Shown: piece by piece, positions 1-11,374 of the stretch
Position numbering within the stretch: position 1 is the first letter of the stretch
How the letters are laid out: each line of letters starts with the position of its first letter
Assembly: GCA_910589415.1 (NCBI GenBank)
Contig: OU342630.1
Location: 76,504,186-76,568,185 of the forward strand
DNA: 64,000 nucleotides
Direction: 5' to 3'
Source: Malachius bipustulatus
Lineage: Eukaryota; Arthropoda; Insecta; Coleoptera; Melyridae
Translations under genes and position numbers: made by a program
The notes under the pieces: generated by a model
What the model saw: only the letters and a program-made list of their open reading frames with translations
What the model was told of the DNA's origin: nothing
Databases searched by the model: none

Positions 1-39
1 GGGCTCTATAACGCCCTGTATTCGGAGTACGCGAGTTAC

Positions 40-905
40 TGATCACCCTGTAGAGCTGGAATAAGATATTAGATAGGTTTTAAAGACTTTTTTTAAAGAC
101 GCTCGAACCAATTCTGGAATAAGATATTAGATAGGTTTTAAAGACTTTTTTTAAAGACGCTCGAACCAATTCTGGAAGCAGTTATTTCACTCTTTTGTCG
201 AGGGTGTAAAAATGACGGTTTTGAAAGCGTCAAACGCTTCTTCTGACCTTAATATATTTGCCCACGCAATGCGTTCTTGAACCTTTTCAAAATGGTAAAG
301 AAATCCTTGGCACTTGGGTCGAGACTGCTAATGAGGATGGTCTAACAATTCGACATTTCGTTTATTTAAAAAGTCAATTGAGCTGTCCGCCAACTTGCAT
401 TGTTTCGATGGAGGTAGTTCGGGAACAGTTTTTTGTTTGGGACCATCTTTTTGGGCATACTTCGAGCACGGATGAAATTTGTTGGTTTTTCTTCACCTTG
501 CGGAAACGATCAAGAGTTTCTTCACACCAAGTAACCGTAGCTTCTTTCTGTTCTTCGGTCAACAGATGAGGTATCCAACGGGACATTAACTTTTTACCGC
601 AAAATCTTCATGCAAAATTTTTTGAATTGAGGCCTTTGAAATCCCCAATCATGTCACAATCTCGCGATATGTCGTGCATGTCGATCTTGCTTGATGAGCT
701 TGCGCACTACTTCGACGTTTTCCTATGCGACTGACGCTTTTGGTGCACCTGCCTTTTAATCGTCTCTAAGACTCAACCATCCATGTTTCAATTTTCCACG
801 CCAATGAGAAATCGTCGACTGATCTGGTGCTGCATTACCAAAACCAGAAATCAACTCAGCGAGGCATTCTTGTTGAGATATATTTATCCTCGAAAGTTAA
901 AAAAT
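40..905 (-). pseudogene. mariner transposase remnant
   Basis: Decayed Tc1/mariner-superfamily transposase read on the minus strand. The clearest block is at about 586-500, where the frame gives SRWIPHLLTEEQK followed by a TWCEETLDRF segment; this matches the conserved WVPHLLTxEQK region of mariner transposases. Upstream (about 900-600) broken frames still show a CLAELISGFGNAAPDQ-like helix-turn-helix stretch, a GAPKASV linker and an ENVEVVRKLIKQDRH stretch. Downstream (about 370-170) pieces like NKRNVELLDHP, EEAFDAFK and NCFQNWFERL are recognisable. Several frameshifts and stops are present, and the central catalytic part (the DESW region) appears deleted. It cannot make an active enzyme. Family assignment is from motif recognition; the exact clade is not resolved and no terminal inverted repeats were located. 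Confidence 0.75.
56..171. repeat. Perfect 58-bp tandem duplication
   Basis: Two adjacent copies of a 58-base unit (56-113 and 114-171), each beginning ctggaataag and containing gacgctcgaacc, are identical by eye. The unit lies in the sequence encoding the C-terminal end of the mariner remnant (the NWFERL region on the minus strand), so it is a duplication that arose in the dead transposon. Confidence 0.9.
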
Positions 906-1290
906 TAGTGCGCGAAAACTTTGTCGGTTTAGTTCCATGCATTGTCCGGCCAACTTGTTCAGTTTGAAAATTCGCTGTAACAACACTATAATATTATCTA
1001 CATATCGCACTGAAACTTTGAATTTACATTATAACTATGATGGAGGTGAAAGACATTTGATTAGCGCGGCCTACTATGTCTCTGTATATGCAAAACTTGA
1101 AATATTAGAAGAAATCTAGAAGATTTAGTTGCTTCAGCTATATCTGCTGAGCCAAAACACGAAAACAGACTTTTTCGTCTCTAATGAGAACGTATTCCAA
1201 CCAAGTTTTGAAGTGTTAGTTGAATGGAGTACTCGTGATTACATTTTCGTTTCTCACACCACTTCGGAGCCAAGAAAATGACCGATTTGA
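906..1290. other. No recognised gene
   Basis: Short stretch between the mariner remnant and the SINE. A 60-codon frame at 937-1119 has no recognisable motif and is treated as chance. Confidence 0.5.
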
Positions 1291-1521
1291 GCACACCGGT
1301 GGCCGAGTGATTCAGTGGGCGGTCTGCTGAATCAATGGACCCGGCGGACTGAGTTCGATTCTCGGTGAAGGCTCTGGGTGTCTGTGTTGTTTCTACTATT
1401 TATTTGGCATACTTGAGGCTGGGTGTATGAGCAAGAGGCTCCAAACCCATATTACCGGTGTGGAGCGACTTTGTCTTAACTACATAGTGAAGACCGATGC
1501 TCCCCCTTTAAAAAAAAAATT
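1291..1521 (+). mobile_element. tRNA-derived SINE with target-site duplication
   Basis: A short element with internal RNA polymerase III promoter boxes: an A-box-like tggccgagtga at 1300-1310 and a B-box-like gagttcgattctc at 1351-1363, in the order and spacing of a tRNA head (the A box resembles serine/leucine tRNAs). A non-tRNA body follows, then an A-rich tail at 1510-1519. The 10-base word accgatttga flanks the element at 1281-1290 and 1522-1531, a good target-site duplication from target-primed insertion. Such elements do not code for protein and are mobilised by a partner LINE. The tRNA head is degraded, so the parent tRNA is not certain. Confidence 0.75.
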
Positions 1522-1764
1522 ACCGATTTGAATAAGTTTTTTACTTCATAACATTCGCCACTTTGTTGCTGGTCAAAATTATAACATTTCGAATCTACCA
1601 GTTGTATCTGCATGTGCACTCAGTTAGGTATATCTGTGCACGCACTTGTATCTGTGAAAATTAATTCCACCAAATGAAGCATCCAAAAGTTGGTCACCTG
1701 TTCTGACCTGACATAAACTGCAGTTGTGTGCATTTTGGGAATCTAATGAGAGATCCAGTTATCT

Positions 1765-2676
1765 TTTCAGGGTTCAAACCTGGGACCCCTACTATTCTTA
1801 TTATTTATCAATGACATCACAGATGTCATTTGTTCCCATAGCCTTCTTTTTGCGGATGACTTGAAGATTTTTTCTGTAGTAAATAACGTCAGTGATTTCC
1901 AGGCGTTGCAGAATTCTGTTGATTGTCTGGAACGGTGGTGTGTTGATAATAATCTCCAGATAAATGTCATCAAATGTCGAGTGGTCACCTTCACCAAGAA
2001 AAACAACCCTCTTGTATTCAGCTACACTTTTAATTCTACCAACTTTATCCGTTCCAACTCCATAAGGGATCTTGGGGTCATTTTTGATAGTGGTCTTTCC
2101 TTTACTGAGCACATTTCTAGTATTACCAAATCTGCGATGAAAATGCTTGGATTCATAAGTAGGAACTGTAGAGATTTTAGAAATATTAATTCATTGAAAA
2201 TTCTTTTTTACTCCTACGTTAGATCCAAATTGGATTATTGCAGTATTGTGTGGTCACCCTACTACACATGTCACATTGGTCAGGTCGAGCGTATTTAGAG
2301 CAGGTTTTTGAAAATGCTCAGTTATAGGGTGCATAATGAGTTTCCCACTAGAGGCTTTGATCATGACTTGCTGCTGAAACAATTCGACTTCATGTCACTG
2401 GAGAAGAGGCGGAAGCTAGTCGCTGTTAAATTTTTATACTGTCTCTTCCATAACCGTATCGATTGCTCATCAATACTTCAACTTTTTAATTTTCATATCC
2501 CTCGCTCAAATTCTAGAAATGTAAAAACGTTTGCCTTGCGCATAGCAAGGTCAAATGTACTTCTAAAATCGCCGGTGTACGTTATGTCAACCTACTTTAA
2601 TCGCATCTCTAGTTTTTGTGACCTAAATGCCAGCTCCTTAACTGATATATTGCAGGTTGCTGATTTGAATTTTTAG
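1765..2676 (+). pseudogene. Non-LTR retrotransposon RT, 5'-truncated
   Basis: C-terminal half of a LINE-type reverse transcriptase (jockey/I/R1-like group). The frame opens with FQGSNLGPLLFLLFINDI, the usual GxxLGPLLFxLFINDI block, then the catalytic box LLFADDLKIF at about 1843-1870, the CLERWCVDNNLQIN block, an RDLGVIFD block near 2065-2090, and an LDYCSIVWSP block near 2232-2260. One in-frame stop (TAG at 2296-2298) interrupts an otherwise open frame; translation continues in the same frame as SRFLKML through to TAG at 2674-2676. The left end lacks the endonuclease and the first RT motifs, typical of incomplete reverse transcription. Low decay (a single stop over about 300 codons) suggests a fairly young insertion. 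The exact clade is uncertain. Confidence 0.85.
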
Positions 2677-2889
2677 ATATTGTCATGCTTTTGTGGTGGG
2701 GTGAGGGTTATGTATAACTTTATTTTCTTCGTTCCCTAACTTGCTTTCTATATTGTTATATTGTTAAATATTTTATAATAGATAGTGTAATTATTTTAAT
2801 GGTATGATGTTTTTGTCTGCACATATTATTACTAATCTTTAGATATTGTCCTGTTATTGGATTTGTTGTAAATCTGTTGGGCAATAAAC

Positions 2890-2928
<39 letters not shown>

Positions 2929-2935
2929 CTTACAT
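2677..2935 (+). mobile_element. 3' UTR and (TTA)n tail of the LINE
   Basis: AT-rich sequence after the RT stop, ending in gggcaataaac and about 13 TTA/ATT triplets (2889-2928). Triplet-repeat 3' tails are known in I-type and some jockey-type elements, and the tail marks the 3' end of this copy. Confidence 0.7.
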
Positions 2936-4965
2936 AGTGCAATATTGTTTCTTTCCCCCCTTAACATCAATTTCTCGAACAACCCTATCCATATAGGAAA
3001 AACACTTCACTATTCCAAGTCTGTCAGCTAAGAGACATTGATTCGGTTATTGCTATGACAATCCAGATTCAACAGAACGTTGGTTAACGGCTTCTCTTCT
3101 GCCAAGTTAGGCATCTTGGTTTAAATTTTAATCCAACTTTTGTAACTGCTAGGGGATCGAGGGCATAAACTTTATTTTCTTTCCCACTGTCAAGATCGGA
3201 TTATCTCTCTTCTGAGTCTTCGACTACTTATTTATCAATTTCCAATTCGTTACTGTGAATAAGTATGATACTTGGAAAAACATCAAAACATTTTAGCGCA
3301 AATGCATTGGCTTAATGGATTAGCCAGTTCTCTACACGAATCCTTTCGACGGAATCGCAGACAGGAAGAGTGATGAGTTGGAAAGTTAACTTCAAATTGA
3401 AACATATATCCCGACGCGAAGCTGCGGAGTTTGTTCAGTGCCATCGTTGTTTTTCTCTTTCGGTGAAGCTCCTGGTAGTTAATTTGCTACATTAATGCCC
3501 TTGTTATCCGTGATCGTAAAGCTGAAAATGCTTATTGTGTACCTAGCGTTCGCGAATAGTGGCTAATTTCACAGTCGGCGATTCCGTCTCTGCCATAAAT
3601 TCAACTAAACCTTATTAAAAGTTTCCAGCCAAACAGGGCTCTTACCGATAGCTACTGCACCTTTTATCGAAACTGCACTTTTTCAACTTAAAAGCTCTAA
3701 ATGTGCTCTGATTATGCTCCGACTATTTTTGTCTATAGTCGTTATGATTCGAATAAAAGCTCTAAAGGGAATACAAAAAGAATTACTTCTGCTGTGGAGT
3801 AAAACGCTTGCCAAAACTTATTCCATCACATGAGGGGAGATTAGAATTTGATTTATATCTCTTACCTTCGAATTGGAATAATAAATTTTAAATTAGAAAT
3901 GGAGCTTTTCCCGTTACGTCAATTTCTTTAAAAGTTTACGTCTCAATAACAGGTGATGGGAAAATTCGATTAATTTATCATGATAGCAAGCCAATTATTT
4001 TCACTTGTTCTTTTATTATATTTATAATGCTGTAACTTTTTTTTATTGTTATTATAATTATTCCTTTATCGACAGTTGTCAATAATAAAACTACCTGAAT
4101 AACGTGAAAGTGAGCTTTGCACATACCTTTGTATAATGATGAGAATCAAAATAGTGTTGTATTTTTTTTATTATAACACGCCGATCTTATAAATTACAGA
4201 GTCAAGAGTAGCGGCTATGGTAGAATAATTAAATAGGTATACTCGATATGTCGAATAATGAAAAGTTAATCTCATGAGGGAACACGTATAAAATTCACAA
4301 ACCTGTTATTATCGAAATGAGTGGCACACGCAATATTATATGTTATTGCGGGGTTATATAGATTAACTGAAATATTTGCATAGGTATATAACATCAGGAA
4401 AGACTATAATGCCAATTGATTGTTCTGGTGAACAATTCTGGTGAACAATGCCATGGTAACTGATATTTGAAACATCCAATAGTGCTTCTTGTGTTTAGAC
4501 ATTCACACTTTTAGTAAGTCAATCAATGTTTCATTGATTGGTGTTGACTTGAGTGTCGTTACCAGTTTGATTACCCTCAGCATGATTAATATCAAGCTTT
4601 CGAAGTAATCCTTCGTAGTCTGATTATTTTATCATTAGTTAAAAATGTTATAATTAGTTTTCTATTACGGTTCTAGTATACGGAGTTCAAGTATGGGTTT
4701 TTAAAGCAGACTAGACCACTAGAGGCGAGAAGTAATTTGTAGCTTTGAGTTATGAACGTAAGTGATGCTGTTGTCTTTTTTGGAGCCCACCTCATCGAGA
4801 AGAATGTCTGTTCTAAGTTTCATTCTTTTGGCGAAGTACATAATGTGAGTCTGTTTTTTACGATGATAATATTTTTTTTAAACATGAGTTCTTTCAATGA
4901 GTAGCCAACTGAAGGGAAATGAGTTTGGACTTCTTATTTTTTATATGAAGTTATCACAAAAACTA
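2936..4965. other. No recognised gene
   Basis: Two kilobases of AT-rich sequence without coding signal or palindromic element that I can see. A 15-base direct duplication (ttctggtgaacaa-type) sits at about 4423-4449. It reads as intergenic or intronic DNA. Confidence 0.5.
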
Positions 4966-4967
4966 CA

Positions 4968-5278
4968 CAACGTAGGATTCTGATCTTTTTTCTTGATTCT
5001 AGTTTTCCCACTCTCGGGGCACCATTTCTGAATAGCTTCCAACGTCATGACATAAAAAATAACGCAAACGTCGTTAGTCAAATTTTTTTTGTTGAAGAAA
5101 TCAACTTCTTCCTTTTTCCTCCTAAGTATACCCCGAAAAAGGGTTTTCACAAGCATCTTACAATTTTTTGAAAAAAGCCCAACGTAGGATTCTGATATTT
5201 TTTATTGATTCTAGTTTTCTCAGTCTCGAGTACCATTTGTGAATAGCTTTCGACATCATAACATAAAATAAAAATGCA
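4968..5278. repeat. Diverged direct duplication, about 100 bp
   Basis: Segments at about 4968-5068 and 5180-5278 both run aacgtaggattctgat...ttgattctagttttc...taccatttctgaatagctt...cataac, with scattered substitutions, offset by about 210 bases. A minus-strand 71-codon frame at 4941-5156 covers the first copy but shows no recognisable domain. Origin unknown; probably an old local duplication of a repeat. Confidence 0.7.
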
Positions 5279-8200
5279 AAGGCTCAATTATGAACGCATT
5301 ATGAAGAAGGCTCAATTATGAAGATATCTCGATTTAATCCCACATTCGTGACCAATACAAGAATTCTCGGAACCCTCCTCCGTCTGATAGAAAAAATGTC
5401 TTCATCCTGCCAGTGAACATGCCCATACATGCACGACTCAAAGGACTTGTAGACGAAAGACGAAAGGCCCGAACACGGTCCCAGTGGTTTATAAATAGGC
5501 TGCCATTATATAAACAGAGAGTGGTTTGAAAGGGGGCTAATTTGTTTGCACAATACCTGGCCCGGCGCATTCATTGTACGGGTAATAAAGGACACCGTGA
5601 ACGGTCGCTGCGGTCAAGTTCACGGTTACAAGAGACGAGATCGCTAATGGACAGGCCGGTCTCTTCAAAGCCTTTCCGTGTCGGTCGTTTCCTTCTCGCG
5701 CGACTCGGCTCGCTAAGTTTCCCATCATGTATTATGTAAGACTCTCTCGCTTTGCTTGTATTATAAATTATATTGATGGCGATAATAATTTATTCCGTAT
5801 CAGGATATGGAATAATAATTGAAAGTTCTATGCGATTGGTGCGCATGCTTTTCTGTTTATTAGGAAAATAAACTTCCTATACATGACAACTAAACAGTGA
5901 TAAAAATAGGACTCGACTAGAAATATGTGGAAAAATACATCAGTTCGAGCTTTAATGGGATATAAAAAAACTACGATCACACGATTGGTATATAAGATTT
6001 GAAAATTAATAAAAAATAGTTTTATATTTAAAAATTTAGGCTGAAAAGTGAAAGTAACTCCTACGACGACGATATGTACTCGTATAGATTTGCGTAACCA
6101 TTGATGACGTCTACTACAGCCATAAACGAAAAGTTGGCAGGAAATTTCCAAGGCCTTCGACTGAACAGCCCGGAATCACTTATGATGTCAGTATTGTCAG
6201 TTGAAATCAACCGTGAAGCCTGCACGCAACAATATTAATTTTGTGACATAATAATATTATATCATATCATAAAATAAATGATCCCATCTCGATTTTGAAT
6301 CGATATCAAATGGCAAAAAAAAATTGTTTGCAAATCCATTTCCAAACAAAAAACTAAAAATTCCAGTCACAAATTACACTCACGACGGTGGGGTGGGGAA
6401 ATCAATTTTTTCAGCGCCACGTCGCTAATTCGGCCATTGTCTGGATTATTCACGGAATCGGCGAATTCGTTTTACATTCGCCGTCATTGCCCATTGTCGG
6501 CCCAGACACATTAATATGATAATTACAGGAAAATCAATAGTAATCAACTTCCCTGGCAATCAGTGTAAAAGGCCCGAATTATCAGTTATCACGTAGCTTT
6601 GGCGAGTAAACAAACAGAACTCCATCTGGTCCTGGTCGCTGTGTAGACGGATGTCGAACCCCTTACGAAGGGCTAGAGGAGGAGAGGGTTGGTAAGGTCA
6701 TAGGGGTGTATAACTGTATAATGCATGACCCATCTAATCGTGTGCCAAGCTCTTCGCCTGTACGGATCGCGATTTCGAGATGAATGTGATTCGGAATAGG
6801 TAGTTACAAAAGAAGGGAGAGGGGTCTGATTAATGTATGTAAACTGTAAAATTGAATTACAAGACTAAAAAAGGAAAATAAAATGTATACCTACATATTT
6901 ACAATAATGACTTGAGCTCAAACTGGTCGAAATGAAATAAAAAGAAGAACATGCCATTATAAGTTTGAAATTCTATGAGAGGGGTTAAAATCTGTGATAA
7001 AAAAATTGACAACAAGATAGTGCTCTCCTCCAAGCTGTCAAGAACTATAAATCTTAGCCGGCACATAAACTATCTACATACTGTTAGCCAGGCCAGGACA
7101 CGAAACGGTGCTATATTTATTAAGCCTTGATCAATTAAAAAAAAGTATACGTTTCAAAATGTAAATAAATATTCAAAAAATGCTCTTAAAACTTAAAATC
7201 ATAATAATTGGATTTTTTAAAACTCATCTATAATAATTACAAGAAGATGCATGTACCTATAACGTGATTGGAAGAGAATCTTTCTGCTCTTCTCACGATA
7301 GTTCACGCTCGAACGTTCAGCTCTACAACATTTCTGCTTCTGCTAGACTTAACTCCTTAACCGGGTTGGTGTTAGGGCCTCATTTGATCAGGGATCTCAA
7401 TCAGGTCATAATTGTTTTTCATAATTGAAGTGTTTGATTAAAAGCATTAAAAAAAAAGAGAGCATCACAATGTCGCATCATGAAAAACTCGTATGGATGG
7501 AGAGAGTACATATCATTTTGGCGATTTCTGTAAAAAAAATAGGTACCTCGGTAAATTAGCCCATGGCGCGACAGATTTGACAATAAGCGCTCTCCTCACG
7601 TAAGGGCGGGTTAATACGAAAAATCTGAATTCAAGTATAATTTGTGATTTTTTAATGATTTGTATTATTGTTCCTAATAATAATTTTCCCATGGCAACCA
7701 TGAATTTCTGGATAATATTTAGTTTCTTTCAGGTTGGAGGAGGCTGTACCTACTGTTGCCAATTTCTTTTTTTACAATAACCCCTCTCATGTATATTAGT
7801 GAAATTTACCACTATGTATATTTTCTGTATCATAACGAAAAATTAACTATTACATTCACACCACTCTGAGAAATATTATTGGTAAGCTTCTCATGGATGA
7901 TTAATCAATTATCTTAATAATTAATCGCATTAATTAGTTCCGATTCCAGTGAAATAGGTTTTCTATAATAACAGGTAACCATCGAACTGTAGGTAGGTAG
8001 GTATGAGATCATGTGTGAATTACTATCCTGATTGTTTCTGTGACGTGTCCCGGAATCGAATCTCTTCTGCAATCCAATCCAATCAGCCAGCGCAATAACC
8101 CTGTCATGAGACGAGACTTGCAAGTGTCCCCAACCGCACGAATGCACCACTTCAGGGATATAAATCCAGTTATCACGAATCGGCACCGGGAACTCATCTA

Positions 8201-9040
8201 AGCTTTAATAATCCGGTCTCAATTCCAGGAGAGAGGAAGAATAGGAAATGTCGAGAGATTAGAAATTACCTGACGTAGCTGAGAATAATCTTCTTAATCA
8301 TATTATTAAGCAGGAATCAATCTGGGATTATCAATTTTTTTAGTCTAAGGTACTTAAAGTCAGTTTTTCATTTAGTTGGACATGGCACGCAGCTGTTAAG
8401 TTTAAGTTGTTGCATGCAAAATTCGGAACTGTAAAAAATTTGAAAGTTTCAGTCGGGGGCATTTTTCTTGATCTTGACAAAAAAAATCGAAGTTGTCAAA
8501 CTAAAAAATCAAGTTGAAATCAAAGTTGATATTTGGAGAGATAAATTTACGCTAATCCCCCGAATCAATTTATTTATGATTCCTTGAAAAAGGCCATGTA
8601 TTTACTGATTTTGTTGTTAAGACTATTGATAGCAAAAAATACCAATTTTGCAACAACGAAAGCTTGTGCGTTTTCCGTAATGCGCAATAAACGAAACGTT
8701 TGGGCAAATTGTTACCCAATTTGGGCAATATTAAAATCACCCAACCCACTTCACAAAAAATTGTAAAATAGATTTCAAAGAAAATAAAATTTGCTGTAAA
8801 TTGAGCTTAAATTTATTATTGTAGCTTTACGTTTTTAAAATTTTTCTTAGAGAAAACTTATTTTAACCGAACTTGAACATCTGGGAGGGTGGGTAAAATT
8901 ATTTTTCTTCCGATATTAGCCAGAGATGAGTGTTTTTCTAATAATTAGGACGAGTCCATTTCTGTAAACCATTCTTCGATACGAGGGCAGGTTCAAAAGT
9001 TACGACCCAAATTTTTCACAATTCGACGTATTTCGGCTAT
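5279..9040. other. Unique AT-rich region with GC-richer islands
   Basis: No gene recognised. Two islands stand out by higher GC: about 5540-5740 and about 6380-6690. They lack splice-bounded open frames with recognisable domains, so they may be regulatory or conserved non-coding sequence of a neighbouring gene; that is inference only. Open frames at 5334-5570, 5537-5739, 5828-6151 and 7914-8197 have no domain signature and overlap each other on both strands. Confidence 0.45.
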
Positions 9041-9337
9041 ATCTAAAGGGTGTTGAAAAACTCGTGGAAAAAATCTACAATACAATATGGTACGGTGTTG
9101 TGGGATTCCAACAATTAATACAAAAAATTTTATCTTCATTTCTTTCCTAGATATCGCGATAACTTCTTTTTAAAGTATGGCAACATTGCTTGAATTTTCA
9201 GCTAGAAGAATATACTCTGCATAGTGCATACTATTTGCTATTCTATGGTTGCAGTTTGCAGTCATACCGGTTTGTCAATTTTTCAAAATTAGTTGTTTTG
9301 AAAATTTGAAACTGATGTGGCATTATCAAAAATGTCC

Positions 9338-9485
9338 AATTATCCTTCGTGTCTCGCACTTCGAGATTACGAAGGTAGTATCACTACTTCTATGTCTTGG
9401 ACCACAAGTTCAGAGCTAAAAAATATAAACAAAAGCGCTTCCCCGTTACCATAGCGCTCCCTAGTAACTGTTTATTCATTCATTT
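9338..9485 (+). repeat. DIRS left inverted terminal repeat
   Basis: The stretch from aattatccttcg to ctgtttattcattca. From about 9366 onward it is the reverse complement of 14436-14560. Its outermost 40 bases instead match, inverted, the first part of the internal complementary region at 14253-14295. Confidence 0.9.
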
Positions 9486-9549
9486 CTTTTGTGTCAAACA
9501 GACCACACGTCAGTTTTTCGTATAATAAATTTTCAGTTCTATTTTAGTA

Positions 9550-9709
9550 ATGGATAATCATCAGAGATCCAGAAACCGAGATCGTTCGAAGGAAAGAACG
9601 TCCAAAGACTGGATGGAAGATATTGTGATGGATTTCGCTGTGATGCTGTCTTGGCACGAGATGCCCCAACGTCGATGACGTCTGAGACAAACGCATCAAA
9701 CAGTGAAGG
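9550..9709 (+). pseudogene. DIRS gag N-terminal part (RS-rich)
   Basis: The first ATG after the left terminal repeat (9550) begins MDNHQRSRNRDRSKERTSKD, a basic Arg/Ser-rich start typical of nucleic-acid-binding Gag N-termini. The frame soon ends at a stop near 9676, but a shifted frame continues as ARDAPTSMTSETNASNSE up to 9709. It is followed directly by gtatataaatg, which could be a splice donor, and then by the hairpin array. The next gag segment starts only at 10695. Either the array sits in an intron or it is an insert that split gag. Assignment rests on position and composition. Confidence 0.5.
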
Positions 9710-9716
9710 TATATAA

Positions 9717-10604
9717 ATGTTTATGGTTAAACGTTAGCACGAGATGCGATTGCGTTTCTGGGATATACCATAACATTTATATCTGTTTATACGAGTGCTT
9801 TGTTTTGCCCGAGAGGTATAAATAAAGACACACTAATAATCAGACTTTATCTGGAAGGTAAAGTAGAGATTATATTGCTCTGTCTTATCCGAGAGGTAAG
9901 ATTGGAGTCACGTATAAACAGACTAACCTTGTTTTTGCTGACATCAACTACATGAGTCCTTTGTTTCGCCCGAGAGGTATAAAAGGACTCAACTGGTAAG
10001 ATTGGAGTCATGTATGAATAAATTAACCTTATTTTCGTTGATGTCAACCACATGAGTGCTTTGTTTTGCCCGAGAGGTATAAATAAGGACACACCTAATA
10101 ATTAGACTTTATCTGGAAGGTAAAGTAGAGATTATATGGCTCTGTCTTATCCGAGAGGTAAGATTGGAGTCACGTATCAACAGAATGACCTTTTTTTGGC
10201 TGACATCAACTACATGAGTCCTTTGTTTCGCCCGAGAGGTATAAAAGGACTCAACTGGTAAGATTGGAGTCATGTATGGAGTGCTTTATTTTGCCCGAGA
10301 GGCATAAAAGGACTCAACTAATAATATATTGGTCTTATCTGGTAGGTAAAGTAGAAGTTGTATTGCTCTGTCTTATCCGAGAGGTAAGATTTGAGTCATG
10401 TATGGCCAACTTAACCGTATTTTCGTTGACATCAACCACATGAGTGCTTTGTTTTGCCCGAGAGGTACAAAAGGTCTCAACTAATAGTCAAGCTTTATCT
10501 GGAAGATAAAGTAGAGATTATATTGTTCTGTCTTATCCGAGAGTTAAGATTGGAGTCATGTATAATCAAATTAACCATGTTTCTGTTGACATCAACTACA
10601 TAAA
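9717..10604 (+). repeat. Hairpin array, module 1
   Basis: About 890 bases made of imperfect repeats of roughly 220-250 bases, each holding three kinds of short hairpin: GAGTSCTTT...AAAGGACTC, CTTTA-tctggaagg-TAAAG and TCTTA-tccgagagg-TAAGA. The loops share a (C)YGAGAGG or TGGAAGG core. I count about 14 hairpins here, for example 9844-9862, 9892-9905, 9954-9990, 10214-10251 and 10521-10534. The module opens with tgtttatggttaaacgttag and closes near 10604 with tacataaacatacg, so the ends carry a short TGTTTATG/CATAAACA inversion. No coding frame. The function is unknown; its fixed position inside a retroelement suggests a structural RNA or insert. Confidence 0.8.
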
Positions 10605-10694
10605 CATACGATTAGCTGCGATGGGCGACAAATAAATTTTTTTTTTTTTTTGGTTGATCTGTCTGCGAATGCCAACGCTCTGGGGTGAGACTCC

Positions 10695-11103
10695 GTGGAG
10701 ATGAACTTAGAGTACATCCAAAGTGTAAATCCGGATACTCCAGTCGACATCTGCAACATCGGAGGGTGTCGGACTCCTTGGGAGTTGGATGAGGATGGGC
10801 TACGTATCTTTGGTTCCCCAAAGTTCTTCCGAACATGTATACGCGAGGAGCCTGAGTTGGTTCTGCACTCCAGTGTCGCAGCGCGCTGGAAGAAATACTT
10901 GTCGGACGGACTAAAGAAAAAGTTATTGATGGAAAAGTATCCTAGGAATGGTGAACTGTCATTCGTGCCGCCAATATGAGGTGACAGTGAATCTAAAATA
11001 GTCGGCTCTGAAGATGGACAAATATTTTGGCGCGAGACAGAAGCTAGCGGGATCTGCTCTAACAGCATTGGCCCCATTGATCGAGTCGTTAGCACCCCTG
11101 AGA
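10695..11103 (+). pseudogene. DIRS Gag, main part
   Basis: Open from the ATG at 10695 to a stop at 10977-10979, then shifted to another frame. The first part contains LDEDGLRIFGSPKFF, an AARWKKYLSDGL stretch and an LLMEKYPRNGELSFVPP block, which fit the W...GL...LLxKYPxPxN...PP pattern of DIRS Gag. The second part, after the frameshift, reads KMDKYFGARQKLAGSALTAL at about 11014-11075, matching the usual RDxYQxxxQxxLGSALSAL region. Stops and shifts make it non-functional. It directly precedes the second hairpin module. Confidence 0.65.
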
Positions 11104-11117
11104 GATACAGAAAATAA

Positions 11118-11357
11118 TGTTTATGGTTAAACTTTAGCACGAGATGCGATAGTTTTTCTTTGATATGATAATATAACATTCATATCTGTTTATACTGTTT
11201 TATGTTTTGACCGAGAGGTATAAAATGTCTCACTTGATAATCATGCTTTATCTGGAAGGTATAGTAGAGATTATATTGGTCTGTCTTATCCAAGAGATAA
11301 GATTGGAGCAATTTAACAAACTATCCTTGTTTTTTGTTAGCATAAACTACATAAATA
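11118..11357 (+). repeat. Hairpin module 2
   Basis: A short relative of module 1 between gag and RT. It opens with tgtttatggttaaactttag and gcacgagatgcgat, almost the same first 33 bases as module 1 (9717), and ends with cataaactacataaataaacg. It holds three hairpins of the same classes, at about 11190-11230, 11244-11262 and 11284-11301. It looks like one unit of the type tandemly expanded in module 1. Confidence 0.75.
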
Positions 11358-11374
11358 AACGATTATGCTACGAT

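Noticed and set aside
1801..2112. 103-codon minus-strand frame over the LINE fragment
   Set aside because: Shadow of the RT frame on the plus strand, which contains the FADD box.
5828..6151. 107-codon minus-strand frame with hydrophobic stretch
   Set aside because: No domain and composition expected from AT-rich DNA; no start context or partner exon.
9740..10600. Hairpin array considered as a CRISPR-like array
   Set aside because: Units are about 220-250 bases with internal hairpins, without short identical repeats and unique spacers; the genome is eukaryotic.
10592..11179. 195-codon minus-strand frame
   Set aside because: It is the antisense of the DIRS gag region, whose plus-strand frames carry recognisable Gag blocks.
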